A stretch of 45,154 nucleotides of DNA from Eshraghiella sp964414835 (GTDB lineage: Bacteria > Bacillota > Clostridia > Lachnospirales > Lachnospiraceae), in the NCBI GenBank assembly GCA_964414835.1, contig CAYPWY010000017.1:1-45154 (forward strand), written 5' to 3'. The notes under the pieces are model-generated. The model made no database searches. It saw nothing but the letters and a program-made list of their open reading frames with translations, and was not told where the DNA came from. Of this stretch, positions 27,164 to 35,648 are shown in pieces. The translations under genes and the position numbers were made by a program. Numbering within the stretch: the stretch's first letter is position 1; each line of letters opens with the position of its first letter.

Positions 27164-27835
27164 TCACTCCTTTATGGCGGAACGGTATGCTTCTATTATC
27201 GCATCAGTCACCTGCTCTATATTCATATCGGATGAGTCAATGAGAACCGCATCAGCTGCCTGCTTAAGAGGGGCGGTTTCTCTGTGCATGTCACGGTAAT
27301 CCCTTTCCTCTATATCCTTTGATATATCATTAATGTCCGCAGGAATATTTTTTTCAAGCAGCTCTCTGTATCTTCTGTCGGCTCTGGTTGCAACACTTGC
27401 AGTAAGATATATTTTGCATGTGGCATCAGGTAAAACACAGGTTCCTATGTCTCTTCCATCCATAATTACGTCCGCTGCCGCTGCAAGTTCTCTCTGAAGC
27501 TGCAAAAGCTTGGTTCTCACAGGCGGATAAACGGCAATCGCCGAAGCCATCCTGCCGGTCTCCTCCGCACGAAGCCTGTCCGTAACATTGGTTCCGTTCA
27601 GTATTATCTGCTGACGGCCATCTGTATATTCTATTCCAATGGTTATGCTGCCGCATGCCTCCCTTATGGAAGCCTCATCTCCTGAATCAATTCCGTTGTC
27701 AATAAAATACACCGCCATGGCGCGGAACATTGCTCCGGTATCAACATAAGTAAATGAAAGCCTTTCTGCTACTTTCTTAGCTATTGTGCTTTTGCCGGCA
27801 CCTGCCGGTCCGTCTATTGCTATACTGTGTGCCAT
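27164..27835 (-). CDS. cmk: Cytidylate kinase
   Basis: 223 residues. Phosphorylates CMP/dCMP with ATP. The P-loop IDGPAGAGKST is at residues 6-16, followed by LSFTYVDTGAMFRAMAVY; the CMP-binding insert and VIMDGRDIGTCVLPDATCKIYLTAS are typical. The ATG at 27835 has GGAGG eight bases upstream. The order cmk-ispH-rpsA is a conserved Clostridia cluster. Confidence 0.97.
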   Translation of the reverse strand: MAHSIAIDGPAGAGKSTIAKKVAERLSFTYVDTGAMFRAMAVYFIDNGIDSGDEASIREACGSITIGIEYTDGRQQIILNGTNVTDRLRAEETGRMASAIAVYPPVRTKLLQLQRELAAAADVIMDGRDIGTCVLPDATCKIYLTASVATRADRRYRELLEKNIPADINDISKDIEERDYRDMHRETAPLKQAADAVLIDSSDMNIEQVTDAIIEAYRSAIKE

Positions 27836-27861
27836 TTCGTTATCCTCCATATATTCTTAAA

Positions 27862-29085
27862 TCATTGTGATAATCCCGCAAGATATCCTGTGGACCATGC
27901 TATCTGCAGATTATATCCTCCCGTTACGGCATCCACATCAATTATCTCTCCTGCAAAATAAAGCCCCTTTATAAGCTTGGATTCCATTGTTGCAGCATCG
28001 ATTTCTTTAACGCAGATTCCTCCGTGAGTGATTATTGCCTCATTAAAGCCTCGAAGTCCCGTGAGAGTCAAATCAAAATTTTTCACAAGTCTTACAAGCT
28101 TTGTACGCTGCTCCTTCTTAATCTCATTAACTTTACAGTCAGGTTCTATACCTGACCTGTTAATAATAACAGGTATAAGGGATTTAGGGAACAGTTTATC
28201 GAGAGAATTAATAAATTTTTTATTTTTGGCTTCATCAAAATCTCTCAGTATCCTTGCATCAAGCCGGGCTTCGTCAAGGGCAGGTTTCAAGTCAATCACA
28301 AGCCTGAGCTCTCTCTGTCTTATTATATCCACCACATAGCTGCTGGCGCTTAAAACCGTCGGCCCGCTGACTCCGAAATGTGTAAAAAGCAGTTCTCCGA
28401 AATCCTCATATATCTTCTTACCTCCGTCATACACAGTCACACCGCAGTTACGCAGGCTTAACCCCTGCAAAGTACGAACCCACTCTTCCTTAGCGATAAA
28501 AGGTACAAGTGCAGGAACGCATTTTGTGACAGTGTGACCCATTTTTTTTGCAAAGGCATGTCCTTCTCCCGTAGAACCTGTTGATGGATAAGAATATCCC
28601 CCTGTTGCAACTATTACACTGCGGCAGTTTATCCTTCGTCCATTGACAACTATTCCGGCTGCTCTTCCATCTTCCTCTATTATATCAGTCACATGACTGT
28701 TAAGGTTTATCATAACTCCCGAATCCTTCATAGCCCTATGAAGTGCATTAATTACATCATAGGATTTGTCAGATACCGGAAAGACACGGTTTCCTCTTTC
28801 CACCTTAAGGGGACAGCCCCACTCCTCCATAAAATTTTGAACCATATTGTTATCAAAGGTGTATACAGAGCTGTACAGAAATTTGGCATTGGTCACCACA
28901 TTTTCAAAAAAATCGGCAGTATCACAGGCATTGGTCACATTGCATCTGCCTTTACCTGTTATATATATCTTTTTCCCTAGCTTTTCATTCTTCTCGTAAA
29001 GGCTCACATTATGTCCGCACATTGCTGCGGATACCGCCGCCATCATTCCCGCTGCGCCGCCTCCGATTACCGCTACATTTGCCAT
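27862..29085 (-). CDS. HI0933/BaiN-family flavoprotein
   Basis: 407 residues. An FAD-binding Rossmann motif GGGAAGMMAA opens the protein, followed by EKNEKLGKKIYITGKGRCNVTN, the family signature, GGYSYPSTGSTGEGHAFAKKMGH and FTHFGVSGPTVLSAS. The last part is VKEIDAATMESKLIKGLYFAGEIIDVDAVTGGYNLQIAWSTG, closing the FAD site. Members include BaiN, a bile-acid oxidoreductase, but most are uncharacterised; the substrate is unknown here. It starts at the RpiR gene's stop (TAATG) and is followed 26 bp later by cmk. Confidence 0.92.
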   Translation of the reverse strand: MANVAVIGGGAAGMMAAVSAAMCGHNVSLYEKNEKLGKKIYITGKGRCNVTNACDTADFFENVVTNAKFLYSSVYTFDNNMVQNFMEEWGCPLKVERGNRVFPVSDKSYDVINALHRAMKDSGVMINLNSHVTDIIEEDGRAAGIVVNGRRINCRSVIVATGGYSYPSTGSTGEGHAFAKKMGHTVTKCVPALVPFIAKEEWVRTLQGLSLRNCGVTVYDGGKKIYEDFGELLFTHFGVSGPTVLSASSYVVDIIRQRELRLVIDLKPALDEARLDARILRDFDEAKNKKFINSLDKLFPKSLIPVIINRSGIEPDCKVNEIKKEQRTKLVRLVKNFDLTLTGLRGFNEAIITHGGICVKEIDAATMESKLIKGLYFAGEIIDVDAVTGGYNLQIAWSTGYLAGLSQ

Positions 29086-29993
29086 TATTTTAATTCCTTT
29101 AAATCCTTCATAAGTTCTTCATCGAGATAATTAATCTCGTCATTATTGGTCACCTGATAATCTTCCCATACTTTACCCAGTTCTTCAAGATTATGAACCA
29201 CCTTCCTTGAATTTCGGATGCAGACTGCTACTATAAGCGCATTTATCAGCGACATGGGAGCCACAAGCGAGTCCACGATTGTTGCCATATCCGTCCTTGC
29301 AAAAAGATTGCAGGAGGAATAGAGATTCATAGGTGAATGAATACTGTCTGTTATGGCTACAACCTTGGCATTGCGGTTGTTGGCAAATTCCATTGCCTTA
29401 AGTGTCCTCATCGAATATCTAGGGAAGCTTATGCCTATGACCGCATCCTGCTCACATACATGAATCATCTGTTCAAACATTTCGCTGGAGCTGTTGGTGG
29501 TAACCAATTCAACATTATCAACTGCCATCCTGAGATAAAAAGAGAGGAACTGGGCTAAAGGTGCGCTGCTTCTTACTCCTATAACATAAATCTTTTTTGC
29601 CGCAAGTATAGTTTCAACCGCCGCCTCAAACGCCTTATCATCAACATTATTATAGGTTTCCGTTATTTTACCGGCATCACCTGTCATAACATATTCAAGA
29701 ATCTTTGAATGGCTGAGCGTTTCGTTTTTGATGTCAATTCTTGAAACTCTGTTAAGACGGTTTTTCAACACCTCAGTCAACGCCTGCTGAAACTGCGGAA
29801 ATCCCTTATATCCCAGTCTGACCGCAAAACGCACAACCGTGGACTCACTGATTCCCACGTTCTGCCCTAACCGGGCCGCCGTTGCAAAAGCCGCCTCGTC
29901 AGTATTTTCAATTATGTAATGGGCAAGCTTTTTATTGCTTTTGCTGAACCCGGATATACCTTCCTTAATCTGTTCAAGAACATTTTCACTCAT
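29085..29993 (-). CDS. MurR/RpiR-family transcriptional regulator
   Basis: 302 residues. N-terminal HTH_6 domain (1-~77) with NVGISESTVVRFAVRLGYKGFPQFQ, followed by a SIS domain (~115-250: KIYVIGVRSSAPLAQFLSFYLR, DAVIGISFPRYSMRTLKAMEFA) that normally senses phosphosugars. No sugar genes are adjacent; it sits between a tRNA-thiolation-type gene and a flavoprotein, overlapping the former's stop, so it may act in trans or on its own operon. The ATG at 29993 follows AAAGG. Confidence 0.93.
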   Translation of the reverse strand: MSENVLEQIKEGISGFSKSNKKLAHYIIENTDEAAFATAARLGQNVGISESTVVRFAVRLGYKGFPQFQQALTEVLKNRLNRVSRIDIKNETLSHSKILEYVMTGDAGKITETYNNVDDKAFEAAVETILAAKKIYVIGVRSSAPLAQFLSFYLRMAVDNVELVTTNSSSEMFEQMIHVCEQDAVIGISFPRYSMRTLKAMEFANNRNAKVVAITDSIHSPMNLYSSCNLFARTDMATIVDSLVAPMSLINALIVAVCIRNSRKVVHNLEELGKVWEDYQVTNNDEINYLDEELMKDLKELK

Positions 29994-30004
29994 ATCTTTT
30001 CCTT

Positions 30005-31246
30005 TCAAATCCGGCGGTCATAGGTATCAAGAAAATAATGTTTTCCCTTATCATCCTTATATGCAATCACCGTACTAAGATTAACATTCTCCACACTCTT
30101 AAAAATATTTCCCTCAACAAACGGATTGCTTTTTTTCATTTGACGTATAAGCTCCTTAACCTCCTGACGCTTGGATGGATTGGCTCCGTTTTCGCCGCAG
30201 GTTGTGCAGGTTTCCGTAAATTTGCAGGCGCATTGTATAAAGTACAAGTCATTGTAATCCCGCCATGCCTTTATGTCATCCTCACGTATAAGGTACATAG
30301 GTCTTATGAGCTCCATACCGGGGAAATTTGTGCTGTGAAGCTTAGGCATCATAGTCTGCATCTGTGCTCCGTAAAGCATTCCCATCAAAATAGTCTCTAT
30401 GACATCATCATAGTGATGCCCTAACGCTATTTTATTGCATCCCAACTCTCTTGCTTTATTGTACAGATGTCCTCTCCTCATTCTTGCACAGAGATAGCAG
30501 GGGGATTTTTCCACGTGAAAAACAGAGTCAAATATATCCGTCTCAAATATTGTTATGGGAATCCCCAGTCTTTCAGCATTGCCTTCTATTATCTTACGGT
30601 TAGCTTCATTATATCCCGGATCCATCACAAGAAAAGTAACATCAAACTCAAATTTATTGTGAAGCTTAAGCTCCTGAAAAAGCTTTGCCATAAGCATAGA
30701 GTCCTTGCCGCCGGATATGCATACCGCAATTTTATCTCCCGGTTTGACAAGCTCATATTCGTTAATCGCCTTGGTAAATCTGCACCAGATTGATTTATGA
30801 AACTTCTTGCGTATACTTTTTTCAACATCCGCAACAGTTACATAAACCTTATTGCCATCATTGTCTGCCTTCTGAGGCTCATTAAGCTTGTCTATAAGCC
30901 AGCCCTGATAGCCTCCCTGAAGACTGTGGGCATCAAAGCCCTCATTTCTCAAAATTCCGGCTATAATCCCGCTTGAAAGCCCAGCCTTACAGCACACAAC
31001 AACAGGATGTCTCTTTACGGCGGACTCGTCCTGTTCCTTCCATTTTGTCAGGATTTTGTCAGTGAGAAACCTCCGCAGTTCTGCGATTTTACCTGTATCT
31101 GCGGTCTCCTCAATATCGGCAGTTGTGTAATTTACCGCTCCCGGAACATGCCCATGCATATAGGAAATATCATCCCTTATGTCAAGCACAAGATATTCAT
31201 CGGGAACAAGCTTTTTAAATTCATCAATATTTATGTCTGTATTCAT
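30005..31246 (-). CDS. Rhodanese-TtcA-like fusion (predicted tRNA sulfurtransferase)
   Basis: 413 residues. An N-terminal rhodanese domain (~1-120) has LDIRDDISYMHGHVPGAVNY and the active-site loop C86-KAGLSSG. It is fused to a TtcA/TilS-like PP-loop ATPase with S178-GGKDS, followed by CYLCARMRRGHLY (Cys250, Cys253), GHHYDDVIETILM and RPMYLIRE. TtcA-type enzymes thiolate C32 of tRNA using an iron-sulfur cluster; the rhodanese could deliver persulfide sulfur in cis. The C-terminal CACKFTETCTTCGENG adds Cys that may bind metal. ATG 31246 has AAGGAG ten bases upstream. The exact tRNA site is not provable from sequence. Confidence 0.85.
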   Translation of the reverse strand: MNTDINIDEFKKLVPDEYLVLDIRDDISYMHGHVPGAVNYTTADIEETADTGKIAELRRFLTDKILTKWKEQDESAVKRHPVVVCCKAGLSSGIIAGILRNEGFDAHSLQGGYQGWLIDKLNEPQKADNDGNKVYVTVADVEKSIRKKFHKSIWCRFTKAINEYELVKPGDKIAVCISGGKDSMLMAKLFQELKLHNKFEFDVTFLVMDPGYNEANRKIIEGNAERLGIPITIFETDIFDSVFHVEKSPCYLCARMRRGHLYNKARELGCNKIALGHHYDDVIETILMGMLYGAQMQTMMPKLHSTNFPGMELIRPMYLIREDDIKAWRDYNDLYFIQCACKFTETCTTCGENGANPSKRQEVKELIRQMKKSNPFVEGNIFKSVENVNLSTVIAYKDDKGKHYFLDTYDRRI

Positions 31247-31291
31247 TGTGCAAAAACTCCTTGTAATTGTGCTCCGGCACATATGGTTATC

Positions 31292-32029
31292 CTATAATTC
31301 TTTGATTTCACCCTGGGCGCAAATCGTTTTGATTGCTCCGTCCTCAATCAGGCAGACCTCCCCATGCAGTGTGGTTTTCCCGTCACGGACGACTATATAG
31401 CTGCCGTCATACAGTCCATAAAAACTCCGTCCTTCGCTGTCAGGACAGGCGATTTCTTCTATTGCCTTTTTGCCATCTAAAATAACGCCCTGAAGATATT
31501 GATAATGAGGAATAATCATATACTCTGTCAGTCCCAGCCCCGCAATAAAACGCTGATAATGTGGATTTAAGCTCTCTCCCTCAAGCTCCGGCATAGCATA
31601 CACGGTTTTTGCACAATTCATTGTCCCTGCGCTTATACCGATAACAACGCCATTATAACCCTTAATTGCTTCGCTTAATTTGATTTTCCGGAAAAAAGTA
31701 TTTTCTGTAGGAACATGTCCGCCTGACAGAATAACAAAATCAAACCGTTCAAGATACTCTGCATCCATCTTCGGGTTTCTGCTGTCACAAATATGAATTT
31801 CCGATACAGACAATCCGCTCATGGAAAACGCGTCTGTAAAATTCTCCCGCATACTGTCATTCATTACAATATTGTCAGGGTCAGAACTGATAAGCAGGCA
31901 TACGGCATCATCAGTCCAGCACTCTTTTAATTCATCTAAAAATCCGTTGGATGAATCCAATGGACATGGAATAATATGTCCGTTTTCCCAAATATGTCCT
32001 CCCGGACTGCTTGTCAAAAAAAGTATCAT
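31292..32029 (-). CDS. Peptidase S51 family (dipeptidase E-like)
   Basis: 245 residues. The class I glutamine-amidotransferase-like fold of S51 peptidases is suggested by FDFVILSGGHVPTENTFFRKI and the nucleophile elbow GISAG with Ser133, then a His in MIIPHYQ. S51 enzymes include aspartyl dipeptidases and cyanophycinase; which one cannot be decided. Cytosolic, with no signal peptide. It has its own promoter and lies 45 bp before the rhodanese-TtcA gene on the same strand. Confidence 0.85.
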   Translation of the reverse strand: MILFLTSSPGGHIWENGHIIPCPLDSSNGFLDELKECWTDDAVCLLISSDPDNIVMNDSMRENFTDAFSMSGLSVSEIHICDSRNPKMDAEYLERFDFVILSGGHVPTENTFFRKIKLSEAIKGYNGVVIGISAGTMNCAKTVYAMPELEGESLNPHYQRFIAGLGLTEYMIIPHYQYLQGVILDGKKAIEEIACPDSEGRSFYGLYDGSYIVVRDGKTTLHGEVCLIEDGAIKTICAQGEIKEL

Positions 32030-32060
32030 TGTACATCAATTCTCCTTAAACAATATATTA

Positions 32061-32089
32061 ATACTATTACATATTTTGATATGTGTCAA
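32061..32089 (-). promoter_or_regulatory. Promoter of the S51 peptidase gene with a palindromic spacer
   Basis: TTGACA (32084-32089) and TAGTAT (32061-32066) on the minus strand are 17 bp apart. The spacer holds ACATAT-N4-ATATGT (32069-32084), a possible operator. Confidence 0.6.
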
Positions 32090-32145
32090 ATTTAAAAATT
32101 AAAGCATTTTCTCCTTAAATATCCAATAATATTATGATTAAGCAT

Positions 32146-32176
32146 AATTCAGGCGGGGAAATTCCCCGCCTGAATT
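32146..32176. terminator. Long hairpin terminator after the small Gly/Pro protein gene
   Basis: Two 15-base arms (32146-32160 and 32162-32176), GC-rich near the loop and AT-rich at the base, pair perfectly around one base. It lies 6 bp beyond the stop of the small gene. No long T run follows on the minus strand, but stem strength favours a terminator or RNA 3' end. Confidence 0.7.
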
Positions 32177-32182
32177 ATTCTC

Positions 32183-32389
32183 TTATAATATGCACCCTAT
32201 AATGGCTGCACACAAACCGATAATTAACAAAACCGTAATTATCGGCATAAGACATCCCGGTCCAAAGCATCCTACCGGTCTTCTGCCTCTATGAAACGGC
32301 GGTGGCGGCGGTGGTCCTCCCGGTCTTCCGTGAAAACCTCCTCTGGGACCTCCCGGTCCGCCATGTCCGCCTCCCGGACCTCCTCTCAT
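32183..32389 (-). CDS. Small Gly/Pro/Arg-rich single-pass membrane protein
   Basis: 68 residues. The first ~40 residues are an unusual low-complexity segment of Gly, Pro, His and Arg, with a run of six Pro. VGCFGPGCLMP follows, then one membrane helix (IITVLLIIGLCAAIIGCIL) that ends the protein. AAGGAG nine bases before the ATG, an extended -10 (TG-A-TATAAT, TATAAT at 32422-32427) and a strong downstream hairpin show it is a real, separately transcribed gene. Topology is probably cytosolic N-terminus with a tail anchor. I do not recognise a family with known function. Confidence 0.75.
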   Translation of the reverse strand: MRGGPGGGHGGPGGPRGGFHGRPGGPPPPPPFHRGRRPVGCFGPGCLMPIITVLLIIGLCAAIIGCIL

Positions 32390-32500
32390 TCTGTCACGCT
32401 CCTTCCTATTATCGTTAATTAATTATATCATATTTAGAGCTCCGCTGCTACTTTGAAATTCATCTTCTAAATAAATATTACAAATGTGTTAAGCCCGGAA

Positions 32501-32536
32501 ATCCCCGAAGGCTGTCACACAGTAGCCTTCAGGGAT
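32501..32536 (-). terminator. Terminator of the ABC transporter operon
   Basis: ATCCCCGAAGGCT (32501-32513) pairs with AGCCTTCAGGGAT (32524-32536) with one C-A mismatch (13 positions); on the minus strand a short T run follows. It is placed ~50 bp after the permease stop. Confidence 0.75.
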
Positions 32537-32587
32537 ATAAAAAGGATACAGAAAATATACCTTGCGTGCATTTTGGAAGCTGACACG

Positions 32588-33655
32588 CTAGTATTCCCAG
32601 TTGACAAATTTTTTCTTTAATATGTTTATCAAAGCATTAAGTCCTGTTACAACTATACCTATAAAAATTATGCCTGCTATCGCCTTTGTATAGTTGGCGT
32701 AATTGAGTGACACCCTGACATAATAACCCATACCGCTGTCTGCACCTATCATTTCAGCTGCCGTCAGAGTCATAAGAGCAGTTGCTAAGTTTATGGGAAG
32801 ATTATTAATAATACGCGGCATATTAAACGGAATAATTATTTTAAAAAGTATCGTCAGTGTGGACACATTCAGTACCTTTGCCGAATTGATAACCCTTTTT
32901 TCCACAAACGCGGTATTATTGATACTTCCCATAAAGCTTCCCCAGAAAATACTTAAAAATACTACAAACAGCGACGCCTGTCTGAATGTGGGCATAATCA
33001 ATACAACATAAGGTATATATATAAGCGGCGGTACCGTTGATATTGCTTTTACAATAGGATAAACTGCGTTGGTCAGTCTTGGTATCCACCCCACTAATGT
33101 TCCCAAAACTACTGCAAAGAAAAGCGCCGATATAACACCTGTAACTATCAGGAACATTGAGCTTCTAAAGCCTTCCAATATTGCTTTTGTATCTTCCGCA
33201 AATACATAAAAAACATTTTCCGGTGCCGGTATGAATATGTAAGGCAGCATATTAAGTCTTGATACAAATACCTCCCATATAAGGAAAAACGCATATATAA
33301 AACCGACTATATCCTTTAATGCCTGATGTTTTTTGGCGTTTCCGTTTTTAACAAGAAATATCACCTCAATCAAAATAAGAACGACGCCAAAAGCTTTGAA
33401 ATCATGCAGCCCTATCCGCATCTCTTCATTGTATTTACTGTCCAGAAACGAGGCAGCCCATATCAATACAAATAACAGATTAGGGATATTTATAAACCTT
33501 TTATAAAGCGGTACCTTGGCAGGTCTTATTTTCTCAACCTGTACCTCTTCCTCCAAATCAGTAATATTATCTGCGGTTGATTCCTCTGATATTGTATTAT
33601 CCTTTACAGTATTTCCGTCAGAAACAATCTCCCGCACCAGTGAAGATTTATTCAT
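32588..33655 (-). CDS. ABC transporter permease (NitT/TauT type)
   Basis: 355 residues. The C-terminal ~230 residues form the binding-protein-dependent permease domain with the EAA-loop-like stretch KRVINSAKVLNVSTLTILFKIIIPFNMPRI and final helices. The N-terminal ~125 residues are an extension: an acidic Ser/Thr/Glu-rich cytosolic tail (~1-50) and about three extra hydrophobic segments, longer than typical SsuC/ThiX permeases of ~250 residues. It overlaps the ATPase gene by four bases (ATGA). The substrate is not evident. Confidence 0.9.
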   Translation of the reverse strand: MNKSSLVREIVSDGNTVKDNTISEESTADNITDLEEEVQVEKIRPAKVPLYKRFINIPNLLFVLIWAASFLDSKYNEEMRIGLHDFKAFGVVLILIEVIFLVKNGNAKKHQALKDIVGFIYAFFLIWEVFVSRLNMLPYIFIPAPENVFYVFAEDTKAILEGFRSSMFLIVTGVISALFFAVVLGTLVGWIPRLTNAVYPIVKAISTVPPLIYIPYVVLIMPTFRQASLFVVFLSIFWGSFMGSINNTAFVEKRVINSAKVLNVSTLTILFKIIIPFNMPRIINNLPINLATALMTLTAAEMIGADSGMGYYVRVSLNYANYTKAIAGIIFIGIVVTGLNALINILKKKFVNWEY

Positions 33656-34470
33656 AATACCACTTCCTCTCCGCCGATTTCTTTTGAAACATGTTCCTTA
33701 TAAAATAATTTTACCAGTTCCCCGTGAAGCCTTCTGTATTCTTCATTGTCAAAAAGGGATTCTTTGCTTCTAGGTCTTTCAATGTTTACATCAATAATGC
33801 TGTGTATTCCTTTGGGAACCATAAAAACAATTCTGTCTGCCAGCAATAGGGCTTCATCCAAATCATGTGTCACAAATACTATTGTTTTCTTTTCCTCATC
33901 TTCAACCCACAATTTCAATAAAAGCTGCTGAAGGACTTCTCTGGTCTTTGCATCAATGGCTCCAAAAGGTTCATCCATCAGAAGGATTTCCGGTTTACAT
34001 GCCAAAGCTCTTGCGATTGCAACTCTTTGCTGCATTCCGCCGGAAAGCTCGCTTGGAAGCTTATCCTCAAATCCATCCAGTCCTACCTTATGCAGAAATT
34101 CCATTGCTGTTTCAACTGATTCCTTTTTACTGATTCTTTTTACTTTTTTCTGTGATTCCCTTATTGCAAATGTCACATTATTGCGGGCAGTCATCCATGG
34201 AAATAATGAGTAATTCTGAAAAACAACCGCTCTTTCAGGTCCGGAGCCGTGAACTTCTTTTCCATGTATCAGTACTCTTCCCGATGTGGCTTCGTTCAGT
34301 CCCTCAAGCACACTCAGCAGTGTGCTTTTTCCACAGCCGGAGGGACCAATAAGACAGACAAATTCTCCTTTTTCAATTTCTAAATTTATATCTTTCAGTG
34401 CCTGAAATCTTGTCTTTTCCGTTTCATATGTCAGAGATAAATCCTGCACCTGTATTACTGCATCAGACAT
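33652..34470 (-). CDS. ABC transporter ATP-binding protein (NitT/TauT type)
   Basis: 272 residues. Walker A GPSGCGKST (~42-50), Q-loop VVFQNYSLFPWMTARNNV, signature LSGGMQQRVAIARAL, Walker B ILLMDEPFGAID and H-loop FVTHDLDEA are all intact. The closest groups are SsuB/TauB/ThiZ, ATPases of nitrate/sulfonate/thiamine-precursor importers. AAAGGGG precedes the ATG. It powers the adjacent permease. Confidence 0.95.
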   Translation of the reverse strand: MSDAVIQVQDLSLTYETEKTRFQALKDINLEIEKGEFVCLIGPSGCGKSTLLSVLEGLNEATSGRVLIHGKEVHGSGPERAVVFQNYSLFPWMTARNNVTFAIRESQKKVKRISKKESVETAMEFLHKVGLDGFEDKLPSELSGGMQQRVAIARALACKPEILLMDEPFGAIDAKTREVLQQLLLKLWVEDEEKKTIVFVTHDLDEALLLADRIVFMVPKGIHSIIDVNIERPRSKESLFDNEEYRRLHGELVKLFYKEHVSKEIGGEEVVL

Positions 34471-34484
34471 AATAATTCCCCTTT

Positions 34485-35624
34485 CTAATCAAAAGATATA
34501 AAATCTTCACCGTACAGTGAATCAAAATCCGGATATTCGTTGTTGTTTTCCTTAAAAAATTCCCACATGTCTTTATAGAAATCATCATCCGGATTTTCCT
34601 CAATGATTTCCTTCAATGCATCTGCATATACGGATAAATCATAGAAGTCGCTGAGTTCCAAATCCGATTCCACATATTTCCATTCCAGCAGCGTCTTGTA
34701 TATTGCATTACATCCGTTATAGTTCGGGTCAGGATTATAGGTTCTATGGGCGCTTGCATCATAATCATATACATAATTATATATATAATCCTCTGTCTCA
34801 CCTGTTGCCACCGAAAGGCTCTTGGTAGTTCCTTCTTCATCGTCATTAATATCCTTATAGGCTTTTATCTGCCCTTTCAAATATGCAACATATGCTTCAC
34901 GGTTTACTTCAAGATTTTTACTGTATGCGGACTGTCGGCAGCATACATAATTCTTCATAATATCATCCAGATATGTGAGAACCACAAGACCTTCGTCAAT
35001 AGCCCCCTCTACATATGTGCTTGATATAAATCCTATATCTATATTTCCTTTTTCAACTCCAAGGGAAATACTTGGATAGTCCTCTATCATTGTGTATGTA
35101 AGGTCAGCGTCAAGGTCATATCCATATTCATTCTCAAGCACATATCTCGTTACCATCTCAGATGTGGACATCTGTATAACGCCAATAGTGTGACCTTCCC
35201 AATTATTCAAATCCACAAGTTCATCATAAAGTTCAGGTCTTGTGACAGCCACCATTCCTCCTGAGAGAACTCCTCCTATAAGCGTCACATCATACCCCTG
35301 TGCGCCATAACTGATAGGCGGTATCATCTGTGCGTAGGCTGCGTCTATCTTTCCTATACTGAGAGAGTCGTACATTACGGCGCCGGCATTCTCAAGCTTT
35401 ACTGTTGATATGGTCAGTCCGTAATCCTTAAAATAACCCTTTTCATCTGCAAGCTGTACCAGCGGATTAGTAAGCGCCGAATCACCGGAAGTTCCTAAAA
35501 CAAGTGAATATGACCCTTCCTCCTGCTTTTCTATTTTACTGCTTCCACATGCAGTCAGCACTGATGCCAATGCAGCTGCCAATACTGCGAATACCATTAT
35601 TTTTTTACCAAATTCTCTTTTCAT
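34485..35624 (-). CDS. Substrate-binding lipoprotein of the ABC transporter (NMT1/SsuA-like)
   Basis: 379 residues. Lipoprotein signal peptide with lipobox LTAC (Cys26). The mature protein has the periplasmic-binding-protein type II pattern: SYSLVLGTSGDSALTNPLVQLADEKGYFKDYGLTISTVKLENAG, then IDAAYAQMIPP and WEGHTIGVIQMSTSEMVTRYVL. This start is shared by binding proteins for nitrate, taurine, pyrimidines and other small molecules. The C-terminal ~120 residues are very rich in Asp, Glu and Tyr. It lies 24 bp after the aminotransferase gene in the leader-controlled operon. Confidence 0.92.
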   Translation of the reverse strand: MKREFGKKIMVFAVLAAALASVLTACGSSKIEKQEEGSYSLVLGTSGDSALTNPLVQLADEKGYFKDYGLTISTVKLENAGAVMYDSLSIGKIDAAYAQMIPPISYGAQGYDVTLIGGVLSGGMVAVTRPELYDELVDLNNWEGHTIGVIQMSTSEMVTRYVLENEYGYDLDADLTYTMIEDYPSISLGVEKGNIDIGFISSTYVEGAIDEGLVVLTYLDDIMKNYVCCRQSAYSKNLEVNREAYVAYLKGQIKAYKDINDDEEGTTKSLSVATGETEDYIYNYVYDYDASAHRTYNPDPNYNGCNAIYKTLLEWKYVESDLELSDFYDLSVYADALKEIIEENPDDDFYKDMWEFFKENNNEYPDFDSLYGEDFISFD

Positions 35625-35648
35625 AATTTAACCTCCGTCTTTAATTTT

